Assembly: GCF_001563265.1 (NCBI RefSeq)
Contig: NZ_CP005084.1
Coordinates: 814,001 to 878,000 of the forward strand
Source of the DNA: Sphingobium sp. TKS
Lineage (GTDB): Bacteria > Pseudomonadota > Alphaproteobacteria > Sphingomonadales > Sphingomonadaceae
Length of the DNA: 64,000 nucleotides
Direction of reading: 5' to 3'
This document shows, piece by piece, positions 41,207 through 49,903 of this stretch (positions are counted from its first letter, which is position 1; the number at the start of each line of letters is the position of its first letter). The notes beneath the pieces were generated by a model. It was not told the origin of the DNA. It was given only the letters and a program-made list of their open reading frames with translations, and made no database searches. The translations under genes were made by a program, and so were the position numbers.

Positions 41207-42479
41207 AGTCGAGTGAGCCTACAGCGCTTTTTTTCTGCTTAGGCGTCGCCATGCTTTCTATGGAAATCGCAGCGGAGGCGCGTTCCGCACTTTCCAAATA
41301 ATTCGCCCACCAGATTAACATTTCGCGACGCTGCTTGAGATAAAGGGCTGAATTGTAAACGGCGCGAACTCCTGATGGTGCATGGGCGAGTTGAAGTTCT
41401 ATCCAGTCTGGCAGAAATATCCCGGCTTCGTTCAGAACCGTACTTGCTACCGAGCGAAATCCGTGGACCGTCGAGCCGGGCGAGATATTAATTCGCTTCA
41501 TGACTACCATCATACGGTTACAGCTAATTATATCGTCTTCGTTGCCCACGACAGGGAACAGATATCGTCCAAATCGCTCATTCCCGTGTCTTCCGTAGAC
41601 ATTGAGTTCCCTGATTTCACGGAGCAACGCGATAGCTTGAGGGGGAAGTGGAACGAGATGTTCTTGCCGCATTTTCATGCGTTCTGGCGGGATCCTCCAT
41701 ATCGGCTCGGTACCTCCGAGCCCCTCAAACTCGTGCCATTGCGCAAATCGCGTTTCCTGTGTCCGAACCATCGTTAGGATGGTCCAACGGAGCGCTAGAT
41801 GGCTTAGGCGGGATCCTGTGTCTGCGTTGAGCGCTACATAAAACCGCGGAAGCTCGTTAAGGGGAATTTTTCCCCTGTGTTTCACCACCCGCTTACGCAG
41901 CGCGAGTGCCAGATCACGACATGGATCGGTTATCACCCTCCCATCGGGGATACCGTACTTAAAAATGTCACTACAATAACTCCGGAGTCGTCGCGCAACT
42001 TCGCTTGCGTCGCGTTCTTCAACACGTTTTAAGATCTCAAGAACCATTCGAGGCAAGATTGCACGCGCAGGAATTCTTCCAAGATATGGAAAGATATCTC
42101 GCTTTAACCTTCCTTCGACGCGCAGCGAGTGACGCGGCGACCATTCTTTACGCTTAATTTCGAGCCATTCTTGAGCCAACTCGAAAAAAGTGATGCGAGC
42201 AGCCTCATCCTCATATTTCTGATTGCGCTTGAGCTCGGCAGGGTCTTTGCCCTCGCTGATAAAATTTTTCAAATGATCGCGCCAAGCACGGGCCTGTTGA
42301 ATGCTGACTGCAGGATAGGATCCACCTGCAGCCGTCTTCTGCTTATGATCAAATCGATATGCCAGCCGCCATTGAATTTGGCCGTCAGGTGCTACACAGA
42401 CATGGAGGCCTCCACCGTCCGATTTTTTTATCGGCCTTGTGGTTGGAAGAAGCGATTGGATGACATCATCGGTCAGCAC
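41187..42479 (-). CDS. P4-type tyrosine integrase, copy 2
   Basis: A 430-residue integrase clearly homologous over its full length to copy 1: same start context (MLTDDVIQSLLP versus MLTNSLIQSILP), same catalytic blocks (MVRTQETRFAQW, HGFRSVASTVLNEAG, RAVYNSALYL) and identical last residues DWFQSSW versus GWFQSSW. Codon use and intergenic DNA are more AT-rich than copy 1, so this is not a recent duplication but a related element integrated at the same kind of site. Appears functional by motif. Confidence 0.92.
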   Translation of the reverse strand: MLTDDVIQSLLPTTRPIKKSDGGGLHVCVAPDGQIQWRLAYRFDHKQKTAAGGSYPAVSIQQARAWRDHLKNFISEGKDPAELKRNQKYEDEAARITFFELAQEWLEIKRKEWSPRHSLRVEGRLKRDIFPYLGRIPARAILPRMVLEILKRVEERDASEVARRLRSYCSDIFKYGIPDGRVITDPCRDLALALRKRVVKHRGKIPLNELPRFYVALNADTGSRLSHLALRWTILTMVRTQETRFAQWHEFEGLGGTEPIWRIPPERMKMRQEHLVPLPPQAIALLREIRELNVYGRHGNERFGRYLFPVVGNEDDIISCNRMMVVMKRINISPGSTVHGFRSVASTVLNEAGIFLPDWIELQLAHAPSGVRAVYNSALYLKQRREMLIWWANYLESAERASAAISIESMATPKQKKSAVGSLDWFQSSW

Positions 42480-42650
42480 CGAACAGAACTCCTGTATCGA
42501 TGCGCGAAACTCAAAATCCCTTGAGCGATACCAACATTTTTACCAACAAAACGCATGAATTCCAAAATCCGTTTAGAATCCCACGGATAAGGATGATACT
42601 TCAATTAACATACTGATAAAAGGCAATTTATTTTAATTCACTTGAGACTT

Positions 42651-42674
42651 TGTTGGTCGTTCTGGTCCTAAATA
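42651..42674. repeat. Putative attachment-site repeat B inside TonB receptor gene
   Basis: Partner of the repeat at 40,826. It spans the premature stop of the TonB receptor (42,668), so it marks the right junction between accessory DNA and the receptor gene. Confidence 0.6.
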
Positions 42675-43927
42675 TCGCTCCATTGCCGGAACTCGAAATT
42701 GGCGAGATTGGGCCAGCTTGTGGGACTGTTCGCCCCGAGCGAGGGACGGACCGACAATTTCGAATATTGATGACTATAGTTGCGGCCGAAAGAGGAACTG
42801 ACATCATAGTCCCAGCCCCAGAGCGCGCCCCGCAAACCGCCCACGAACTGAAAATCATTCTCGTCGATATTGTTGAGCGGATAATAGCCGTCCGGGAAAA
42901 GTGCCGTGAAATTGGCGGTGCTGTTGGGACGGCGGAAATTATTGCCGATTTGGGCGTCGCGCTCGCCATAGGTGCCAAAGCTGTAGAGGGTGGCATTCTC
43001 CGTCACCGGCAGTTCGGCATTATAGGACAGGTTGAACGCCTTGATCTGCGGGTCGCCATTATGCGCGCCGTCGCGGCTCCACTGGGCATTGCGCGCATTG
43101 GCCTGGGCGACATTGGCCAGCACCTGATCACGGGTCAGACCGCTGGTCGCCACCACCTGATCGACCGTGCGGTTGGCGGGCAGGCCATAGATGTTGGTAT
43201 CGCTCGCAGGCAGATTCCACCAGGCGCCGCCGCGCCTGCGGATGTCGCCGCTCAGGGTCAGGAAACCGCCGTCACCGATCTTCGTGCCGTAACGGATCGT
43301 GCCCTTCCAGCTATCCGGCTTGCCATTGGCGTTATAGAGCGTGCCATAGGTGAAATCGCCGCTCAGCCCTTCCTTCTCGGCCAATTGGATGTTGATGACC
43401 CCGGCTATGGCGTCGGTGCCATATTGAGCGGCGGCGCTGTCCTTCAGCACCTCGATCCGGTTGATTGCGCTGGTGGGGATGAGGTCGATGTCGACCGGGT
43501 TCGCGCCAGAGGTATCGGCGGTCGAATTGTTGAGGAAAGCGCCATTGTGCCGGCGCTTGCCGTTGACCAGCACCAGCGTATAGGCGGGCGCAAGGCCGCG
43601 ATTGGTGACCGGACGCCCGATCGAGAACACGCCTGCATGGGTCGCGCCGAAATTGAGTGAGGGCAGCAGCTTGGACAGGGCTTCACCGAACTCGGCCGAG
43701 CCGGTGGCCTGCAATTTCTCCGCGCTCACGACGTCGATCGGCGCAGGGCTTTCCGCCACGGTGCGCGGCGCGCCGCGCACGCCGGTTACGATGATGGCGC
43801 TTGCGTCAGCGGCGGCTTCGGCTGCGGCACCGTCGGGCGTCGCAACAGTCTGCGCGAACAAGGGCGCGGACGTCAGAAGCGCTCCTGCAAGTGCGGTCGA
43901 GCACAGATAAAGGCGATCAAGGTTCAT
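42668..43927 (-). pseudogene. TonB-dependent receptor, 3' half lost by integration
   Basis: The first 419 residues of an outer-membrane TonB-dependent receptor that should be about 800 long. A signal peptide (cleavage after PLFAQ), a TonB-box-like ASAIIVTGVRG, the plug domain (ESPAPIDVVSAEKLQATGSAEFGEALSKLLPS ... IDLIPTSAINRIEVLKDSAAAQYGTDAIAGVINI) and the first barrel strands are intact. The frame then ends at RQWSDI where repeat B begins. Lying after ssuA and sharing its promoter motif, it probably imported organosulfur compounds before disruption. The missing half should lie at the other end of the integrated element, outside this window. Confidence 0.88.
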
Positions 43928-43995
43928 GGATTTATCCCCCGGTTTCCGGGGACCGTCTATTTTCTATTAAATAGATTGAGAAATGACTTCGCTAT

Positions 43996-44007
43996 CCGAA
44001 CTATGAG
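43996..44007. promoter_or_regulatory. Shared sulfur-regulon motif (receptor promoter)
   Basis: CCGAACTATGAG, 69 bp before the receptor start codon. Related 12-mers in the same orientation lie before ssuC (49688) and before the small ORF at 54087. The nearly constant distance suggests an activator site. Confidence 0.6.
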
Positions 44008-44051
44008 TAAATTTGAATTTTAGATCTGCTTGCCGGTGGCGAAGTTCAGCT

Positions 44052-45014
44052 TCACCCGCTTTTGCCGAAACTGCGGTCGAAGGCATCCGCGACAGGCCGC
44101 TTGCCTTCAGTCAGACCGGCTTTCTGGAAGCGGTGGGTGATGTCCTGCTCATGCGCGATGATCTTCCCGTCAATGGGCTGGGCCACGCGGTTGTTGCGAT
44201 CGAAACTGGCGCGGGCGATGTCGATCGGCAAGCCGGTTTCCTTCGCCAATACCTGCGCGAATTCGTCAGGATGCGCGCGCGCCCATTCGACGGCCCTCGC
44301 CTCCCGCTGGAGAAAATCAGCGAGCAAAGCGCGCTTGGGGCCGATGGAATCGCTGTGCGCGATGTCGATATAGATGGGCAGGCCATAATCCTTCGCATCG
44401 ACCACGGCTCGCGCGCCTTCCTTGATCGCCACATTGGTATAGGGCGTCCAGGTGGACCAGGCGTCGATCGCGCCGCTGTCGAAGGCGGCCTTGGCATCGC
44501 CGGGCGGCAGGAAGGTGACGCGCACCCTGTCCGCCGGGATATGCGCCCGCTCCAGCGCCTGAAGCAGCAGATGATGGCCAATCGACCCCCGCGTGGTGGC
44601 GACGGATTTGCCGATCAGATCCTGCACCGACCGCGCAGGCGAGCCGTTCTTCACCACTATGGCCAGCGCTTCCCCGGCTTGGGCAAATGGCGCCTGCACC
44701 CCTATGGCCTTGACCGGGCTGCCGCTCTGATAGGCGAAGATGAAGGGCGCGTCGGCGGCCAGGCCGAGATCCGCGGCGCCACCGCCAACCGCCTCCAGCA
44801 AGGGCTGAGCCGCCGGAAATTCCGACCATTCGACCTCATAAGGCGCATCCTTGAGCACGCCCGAGGCGATCATCATGGATTTGACCTGCCCCTTCTGATT
44901 GGCGACGCGCAGTACCTTGTCGTCATCACCGCTGCTGAATTTCGCGGCGGCAAGGCCGAAGCCTGCCGCCGCCGCCAGTGCCACCGCGATGATCGCGCCC
45001 CTGTTTTTCGCCAT
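44052..45014 (-). CDS. ssuA: Aliphatic sulfonate ABC transporter, binding protein
   Basis: A 320-residue periplasmic binding protein of the SsuA/NitT family. The ATG at 45014 gives a signal-anchor-like N-terminus (AIIAVALAAAAGFGLAAAKF); the frame extends further upstream over ssuD without merit. Domain features are LRVANQKGQVKSMMIASGVLKDAPYEVEWSEFPAAQPLLEAVGGGAADLGLAADAPFIFAYQSG and RSVQDLIGKSVATTRGSIGHHLLLQAL. It delivers sulfonates or sulfate esters to SsuBC. The start lies just 1 base from the ssuD stop, so it is in the same operon. Confidence 0.88.
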   Translation of the reverse strand: MAKNRGAIIAVALAAAAGFGLAAAKFSSGDDDKVLRVANQKGQVKSMMIASGVLKDAPYEVEWSEFPAAQPLLEAVGGGAADLGLAADAPFIFAYQSGSPVKAIGVQAPFAQAGEALAIVVKNGSPARSVQDLIGKSVATTRGSIGHHLLLQALERAHIPADRVRVTFLPPGDAKAAFDSGAIDAWSTWTPYTNVAIKEGARAVVDAKDYGLPIYIDIAHSDSIGPKRALLADFLQREARAVEWARAHPDEFAQVLAKETGLPIDIARASFDRNNRVAQPIDGKIIAHEQDITHRFQKAGLTEGKRPVADAFDRSFGKSG

Positions 45015-45015
45015 A

Positions 45016-46104
45016 TCAGCCCGCCAGCGCCAGACCGGCCTTGGTCCGCTCGGAAACCTTGCGCCGCACGATGGGGAGAAGTTCCCGGCCATAGAGGATG
45101 GAGTCGCCCAGCGGATCGAAGCCGCGGATCAGGAAATGGTCGATACCGATGTCATAATAATCGAGCATCGCATCGGCCACCTGCTCAGGCGTACCGACCA
45201 GGCCGGTGCTGTTACCCGCAGCCCCGGTCAGCGCCGCGACGCCGGTCCAGAGCCGCTTGTCCTGCCGGTTGACGCTGGCGGTTTCAAGCAGGCGGAGCGA
45301 CCCGGCATTGGCCGGACGATGGCCAGCAAGCGGCAGTCCGGCGGCGATGCGATTTTCGCGCACCTGCTCCTCGATCTCCGCCGCGCGCTTCCATGCCGCT
45401 TCCTCCGTGTCCGCGATCACCGGGCGCAGCGAGAGGGAGAAGCCCGGATCGCGGCCATAGCGCACCGCCGAGCGGCGCACCTGCCGCACGGTATCCTGCA
45501 CCGCCTCCAGCGTTTCGCCCCACAGGGCGTAGACATCGGCATGACGCCCCGCGACATCGATCGCCTCGGGCGACGAACCGCCGAAAAAGACCGGCAGATT
45601 GTCGGGCTTGATGGCGCTGAAGGCCTGCTTCACGTCATAAAATTTGCCCTGATGATCGAAGGGCTGGGCCGCCGTCCATTCCTGGCGCAGGATCGACAGA
45701 TATTCATCGGTGCGGGCGTAACGTTCCGCCTTCACGCTCTTCGTGTCGCCATCCCGCGCCATTTCCTCGTCAGCGCCGCCGGTGATGATGTGGACGGCAA
45801 CGCGGCCGCCGGACAACTGGTCCAGCGTCGCCAATTGCCGGGCCGCGACCGTCGGCTGGGTGAAACCGGGGCGGTGCGCGACCAGAAATCCCAAGGTCGA
45901 CGTAATCGCCGCCGCATGAGCCGCGACGATCTGGCTTTCGGGGGTGTTGGAGCCGAAAGGGATCAGCACGCGGTCGAAGCCGCCCTCTTCCTGCGCCTTG
46001 GCCGCCGCCTCGACATAATCCTTGTCGAGCGTGCGGCTGCGCACCGCCGACTGGGTTTCCGAGCCGTTGTTGAAGCCGATATAGCCGATAAACTTGACGC
46101 TCAT
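45016..46104 (-). CDS. ssuD: SsuD-type alkanesulfonate monooxygenase
   Basis: A 362-residue FMNH2-dependent luciferase-fold monooxygenase. Family features are FNNGSE near the N-terminus, VAHRPGFTQPTVAARQLATLDQLSGGRVAVHIITGG, the DEYLSILRQEWT helix, FYDVKQAFSAIKP, FFGGSSPEAIDVAGRHADVYALWGE and the C-terminal LVGTPEQVADAMLDYYDIGIDHFLIRGFDPL. SsuD releases sulfite from alkanesulfonates using reduced FMN from a reductase that is not encoded in this window. Close relatives act on other sulfur compounds, so the exact substrate is open. Confidence 0.9.
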   Translation of the reverse strand: MSVKFIGYIGFNNGSETQSAVRSRTLDKDYVEAAAKAQEEGGFDRVLIPFGSNTPESQIVAAHAAAITSTLGFLVAHRPGFTQPTVAARQLATLDQLSGGRVAVHIITGGADEEMARDGDTKSVKAERYARTDEYLSILRQEWTAAQPFDHQGKFYDVKQAFSAIKPDNLPVFFGGSSPEAIDVAGRHADVYALWGETLEAVQDTVRQVRRSAVRYGRDPGFSLSLRPVIADTEEAAWKRAAEIEEQVRENRIAAGLPLAGHRPANAGSLRLLETASVNRQDKRLWTGVAALTGAAGNSTGLVGTPEQVADAMLDYYDIGIDHFLIRGFDPLGDSILYGRELLPIVRRKVSERTKAGLALAG

Positions 46105-46119
46105 ACTCGCCTCTCAAAA

Positions 46120-47382
46120 TCAGATTACGAAAAAGCCGTGGGTGCCGTCGCGCTCCAATTGGGCGACGAGGCCATATTCCCAGTCGAGATAGGCCTGCAT
46201 GGCGGCGGCCTTGTTGTCCGTGCCTTCATAGGGGCGCTTGTAGCGGCCCTCCGGCCCGCGTGGGCTGGGCGCGCCATCGGACCCCTTTTCCAGCGTCACT
46301 GCGGACCAGTCGACCTCAAGCACGAAGACCTCCCACCCCAATTGCGCGAGCCAGGAGGCGGTCATGTCCGCCCGCGGGCCAAGATCGTCGGTGACGACGA
46401 TGCGGGCCCCACGCACCGGCGCATTATGGTCGGTCTCCTGCACGAGCTGGCCGCCCTGCGCGTTGCGAAATCCGGGCAGATGACCGCTTTCATATTCACG
46501 CGGCTGGCGGACGTCGTAGAGATAGAGGGTGCGGGCACTATCCGCCTTCAACTCTTCCAGCTCATCCCAGCCGATACGCTTCACCCCGGCGCGATAAGCG
46601 ACTTCCCGAGCATGGGCGCGGGCATCTTCAGCCGAACGATTGTCGACCTCCGGCGCGACGCGGGTCTGGCCGGTTTCAAGCTCCTGCCCCGCCAGCGTCC
46701 AGCCGATCGTGCCGTTGCGCAGGGCGAAGATCGGGTTGGGCAAACCCGCATTGACCAGCGACTGCGTGCCGATGATCGACCGGGTCCGGCCCGCGCAATT
46801 GACGATGATCGTCGTGTCGGGATCGGGCGCGATAGACCGGGCGCGCAGCACCAGTTCGGCGCCGGGCACGCTGGTGCCGGTCGGGATGCTCATCGTGTGA
46901 TATTCTTCGTAGCGGCGAGCGTCGAGGATCGCGATATCGGCCTTTTCCCGGATCAGCGCCTGCACCTCTTCGGCCGCCAGTGAAGGCGTATGGCGGCGAT
47001 GCTCGACCAGTTCGCCAAAGGCCTTGGAATAGCTGTTCACATCTTCGAACAGCTCATAACCCGCCTCGCGCCAGCCATTGAGACCGCCTTCCAGTTCGCG
47101 GACGTCGGTATAGCCCAGACCCTCGAAACGGACGGCCGCCTTGCGCGCCAGTCCTTCGCCATCGTCATAGACGACGATCGGCGTATCGAGCCGGGGAATG
47201 CGCCAGCGCGCTTCCTCATCGATCCGGCGCAGCGGAATCTGGGCCGCAAAGAGCGGATGGCCCTGCGCGAATTCATGCTCCTCACGCACGTCAATCAGGG
47301 CAATCTCGCTGCCGACCAGCAGGGCGCGGCGAATGTACTGCGGCGTGGCAGTTTGAATACGGTCCAGCGTGTCGGTGGTCAT
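46120..47382 (-). CDS. Multi-domain rhodanese-like sulfurtransferase
   Basis: A 420-residue protein with three or four rhodanese-like modules: one near 15-115 (LIDVREEHEFAQGHPLFAAQIPL ... LEGGLNGWREAGYE), one at 130-240 with INCAGRTRS-type loop (VNCAGRTRSIIGTQ, Cys near 200), and one at 275-365 (LYLYDVRQPREYESGHLPGFRNAQGGQLVQ). Only the second module has an obvious active-site cysteine. It probably transfers sulfane sulfur or handles thiosulfate or persulfide released during organosulfur use. It overlaps the cupin gene by 4 bases and precedes ssuD by 15. Confidence 0.85.
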   Translation of the reverse strand: MTTDTLDRIQTATPQYIRRALLVGSEIALIDVREEHEFAQGHPLFAAQIPLRRIDEEARWRIPRLDTPIVVYDDGEGLARKAAVRFEGLGYTDVRELEGGLNGWREAGYELFEDVNSYSKAFGELVEHRRHTPSLAAEEVQALIREKADIAILDARRYEEYHTMSIPTGTSVPGAELVLRARSIAPDPDTTIIVNCAGRTRSIIGTQSLVNAGLPNPIFALRNGTIGWTLAGQELETGQTRVAPEVDNRSAEDARAHAREVAYRAGVKRIGWDELEELKADSARTLYLYDVRQPREYESGHLPGFRNAQGGQLVQETDHNAPVRGARIVVTDDLGPRADMTASWLAQLGWEVFVLEVDWSAVTLEKGSDGAPSPRGPEGRYKRPYEGTDNKAAAMQAYLDWEYGLVAQLERDGTHGFFVI

Positions 47383-48005
47383 GCGTTTCTCGATCTGTCC
47401 CAGAGGTTGGGGATCACGCCGTTGGCGTAACCCGATATGAAGGTCTTGGGCGTGCCGTCGGGCGCATAGGTCGCCCGCTCGACCGCGCCGATATTGGCGC
47501 CATAGACATGGATGCTGATCGACGGCCGGTCAGCAAGGCCGTTGGTCACGCGATGAATGTCACCGATGCGGGGGGATACGGCGTCGACTTCGCCCTCGCG
47601 CAGATATTGCTCGCCATGCGGGATCAATCGGCCGTCGGGCGACTGGCGGAACCGCTCGACCTTCTCCACGCCGCGCAGCACGCCGACCAGACCCCAGACG
47701 GTGTGATCGTGGATCGGCGTCGACTGGCCCGGTCCCCAGACGAAGCTGACGACGCTGAACCGTTCCCGGCTGTCGCAATGGAGCAAATATTGCTGGTAGC
47801 GATCGGGATGCGGGCGGGTGAACTCCTCAGGCAACCAGTCGTCCTTCGCGATCAGGCGGCTCAGCAGGGCGCGACCGCTTTCCAATATCGCCCCTTCGTC
47901 ACGCGTCGCCGCCAGCAGATTGGCAAAGGCGGTGACGAAGCCGCGCAAGCGGCCAATGTCCGTGCGGCTATCGACAGGCCGCTCTATGGCCGAGACGGCG
48001 TTCAT
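47379..48005 (-). CDS. Cysteine dioxygenase-like cupin
   Basis: A 208-residue type I cysteine dioxygenase-like protein. Cupin motif 1 reads STPIHDHTVWGLVGVLRGVEKVERF (metal His99 and His101), and GDIHRVTN provides the third histidine. A SISIHVYG strand closes the barrel. Such enzymes oxidise cysteine or related thiols to sulfinates with iron. Four-base overlaps with ssuB upstream and the rhodanese gene downstream place it firmly in the operon. The substrate could be cysteine, 3-mercaptopropionate or a related thiol. Confidence 0.87.
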   Translation of the reverse strand: MNAVSAIERPVDSRTDIGRLRGFVTAFANLLAATRDEGAILESGRALLSRLIAKDDWLPEEFTRPHPDRYQQYLLHCDSRERFSVVSFVWGPGQSTPIHDHTVWGLVGVLRGVEKVERFRQSPDGRLIPHGEQYLREGEVDAVSPRIGDIHRVTNGLADRPSISIHVYGANIGAVERATYAPDGTPKTFISGYANGVIPNLWDRSRNA

Positions 48006-48796
48006 TCGGCCGCCTCAGCGATGGGCGCGAAGGGAACGACACCGTCGCCATGATCCTCGCCACCCAGATAGGAAAGCAGCTTTTCGCGCAGGCGACCGGA
48101 AATGCCGGATCGTTCGCCGCGGGGAGCCGTGATCCGCTCCTGCGCGACGATGCGTCCCTTGTCGAGCACCAACACCCGGTCGGCCAGTGCGATCGCTTCC
48201 TCCACATCATGGGTCACGATCAGCACGGCTGGCCGATGTGCGCGCCACAGCGACAGGACAAGGTCGTGCATCCGGTAGCGGGTCAGCGCGTCCAACGCGG
48301 CGAAAGGTTCGTCGAGCAGCAACAGCGTGGGTTCGCGCACCAAAGCGCGGGCGAGCGCGACGCGCTGCGCCTCCCCGCCCGACAGCGTCAGCGGCCAGGC
48401 GTCGAGCCGATGGCCAAGGCCGACTTCCTTGAGCGCCGCCTCGCTTCGGTCGCGCACCCGGTCGCCTTTCAGGCCAAGGGCCACATTCTTCCACACCGGC
48501 TTCCAGGGGAGCAAACGGGCGTCCTGGAACACTACGGCGCGGGAATCAGGGACTTCCACATCCTGGCCCCGCACCTCGTCCAGCCCCGCGAGCGTCCGCA
48601 GCAACGTCGTCTTGCCTGAACCGGAGCGACCCAGCAGGGCAATGAACTCGCCCGGCGCGATGTCGAGGTCGAGGCCATCGATGATCGTGTTGGGGCCGAA
48701 GCGGCGAGTGAAATCGCGCAGCCTCACCACGGGTTCTGGATGCGGAAGGTGATCGGCGGCGCTTTGCAGAGCGGTAAATCCGAGACGGGCGTCCAT
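48002..48796 (-). CDS. ssuB: Sulfonate ABC transporter, ATPase
   Basis: A 264-residue ABC ATPase. Walker A GRSGSGKTT is at about 56-64, with VFQDARLLPW (Q-loop), LSGGEAQRVALARAL (signature), LLLDEPFAALDAL (Walker B and D-loop) and IVTHDVEEAIALADRV (H-loop). The set matches SsuB/TauB-type importers of sulfonates. It overlaps the cupin gene by 4 bases and follows ssuC by 2. Confidence 0.92.
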   Translation of the reverse strand: MDARLGFTALQSAADHLPHPEPVVRLRDFTRRFGPNTIIDGLDLDIAPGEFIALLGRSGSGKTTLLRTLAGLDEVRGQDVEVPDSRAVVFQDARLLPWKPVWKNVALGLKGDRVRDRSEAALKEVGLGHRLDAWPLTLSGGEAQRVALARALVREPTLLLLDEPFAALDALTRYRMHDLVLSLWRAHRPAVLIVTHDVEEAIALADRVLVLDKGRIVAQERITAPRGERSGISGRLREKLLSYLGGEDHGDGVVPFAPIAEAAE

Positions 48797-48798
48797 GC

Positions 48799-49617
48799 TT
48801 ATTGCTCCACTATGCTGGGGCGCCAGATCAGGGCGCGGGCTTCGATGCTGCGGACCAGCCAGTCGGCGCCAAGGCCGAGAATGGCGTAGACCATGAGGCA
48901 GACGACGATGATGTCGGTCCGCATGAAATCGCGGGCATTGTTGATGAGATAGCCGAGCCCCGCCGAGGCGTTGATCTGCTCCGCCACGACCAGAACCAGG
49001 ATGGAAACGGACAAGGCATAGCGCAGCCCCACCAGCAGCGAGGGCAGCGCGGACGGCAGCACCACATGCCAGATCTGCTCCCAGCGGCTGAGGCCAAAGC
49101 TCTTCGCCGCATCCAGCAGGCGCAGATCGACGCTTCGAATGCCGCTATAGAGATTGAGGTAGACGGGGAAGATGGTCCCGAAAGCGATCAGCGCCACTTT
49201 GGGCGTCTCGCCAATGCCGAACCAGACAATGAAAAGCGGCGTCAGCGCGAGCGCGGGAATGGTCCGCTTGATCTGCATCAGCGGGTCGACCGCAAGCTCC
49301 CCGGTGCGGGACAGACCGGCGACGAGGCCAAGGCCAAGGCCAAGGCCCACCCCTATCAACAGGCCGACTGCGACTCGGGCGAAGGACACCAGCAGGTTCG
49401 AAGGCAATTCGCCCGAGAGCAGCATTTCGATCAGCGTGCCGATCACGGCGGAGGGCGCGGCCAGGGTGCGTTCGGGGATCAGACCGCTGCGCGACCCCAA
49501 TTCCCAGAGCAGCAGCAGAATGACGGGCGAAAGCCAGCGTCCGCCGAAGCGCGCCAGAGAAAATCTCCGGACGTCGGAATATCCGGGACCGCCCCTGTTC
49601 ACTGTCACAACCGTCAT
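48799..49617 (-). CDS. ssuC: Sulfonate ABC transporter, permease
   Basis: A 272-residue inner-membrane permease. The ATG at 49617 is preceded by AGAGGGCGAG at good spacing, so I prefer it to the ATG 36 bases further upstream. At least five hydrophobic spans are visible (for example PVILLLLWELG, LLVSFARVAVGLLIGVGLGLGLGLVAG, TPLFIVWFGIGETPKVALIAFGTIFPVYLNLYSG). The EAA-type coupling loop DAAKSFGLSRWEQIWHVVLPSALPSLLVGLRYAL contacts SsuB. It is the first gene of the ssuCB-cupin-rhodanese-ssuD-ssuA operon. Confidence 0.9.
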   Translation of the reverse strand: MTVVTVNRGGPGYSDVRRFSLARFGGRWLSPVILLLLWELGSRSGLIPERTLAAPSAVIGTLIEMLLSGELPSNLLVSFARVAVGLLIGVGLGLGLGLVAGLSRTGELAVDPLMQIKRTIPALALTPLFIVWFGIGETPKVALIAFGTIFPVYLNLYSGIRSVDLRLLDAAKSFGLSRWEQIWHVVLPSALPSLLVGLRYALSVSILVLVVAEQINASAGLGYLINNARDFMRTDIIVVCLMVYAILGLGADWLVRSIEARALIWRPSIVEQ

Positions 49618-49903
49618 CAACTCGCCCTCTTGTGGTGAGGGAAAGCCCAACATGAATTCTCTACCAATTCAATTAAGTTTTATTTGGCCGACCTATGAGG
49701 GATGTTAATATGGAGCGATTGACCGCAAATCGGGCGTCATTGGCCGCAGGAAATGGCGGGTTTGCGTGCTTCGACCGTTTGAGCCAAGATTTTCCTGGCC
49801 ATATTAAATCTCTACTATTTTGATTGATATATAAGCCTTCGCGATAAGACAGCATCTCCGTTCCCGGCTTCGGATCGGCGGCTTCCCTTTCGATGAGGTT
49901 TTC
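49618..49903. promoter_or_regulatory. Divergent ssuC/lysR promoter region
   Basis: This 286 bp AT-rich intergenic region separates the ssu operon from the LysR gene, the usual arrangement for a LysR-type regulator acting on its neighbour. The shared motif CCGACCTATGAG is at 49688-49699, 71 bp before the ssuC start. TCTCTAC occurs at about 49,660 and 49,809 and again, inverted, near 54,131 before the second sulfur cluster; this may be a second shared element. Confidence 0.55.
49688..49699. promoter_or_regulatory. Shared sulfur-regulon motif (ssuC promoter)
   Basis: CCGACCTATGAG, matching 11 of 12 bases of the receptor-promoter copy at 43996 and lying at nearly the same distance from the start codon. 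Confidence 0.6.

Noticed and set aside
44013..46983. Long plus-strand frames (up to 694 codons) opposite ssuA, ssuD and the rhodanese gene
   Set aside because: They are antisense to well-recognised genes and result from high GC content at third positions.
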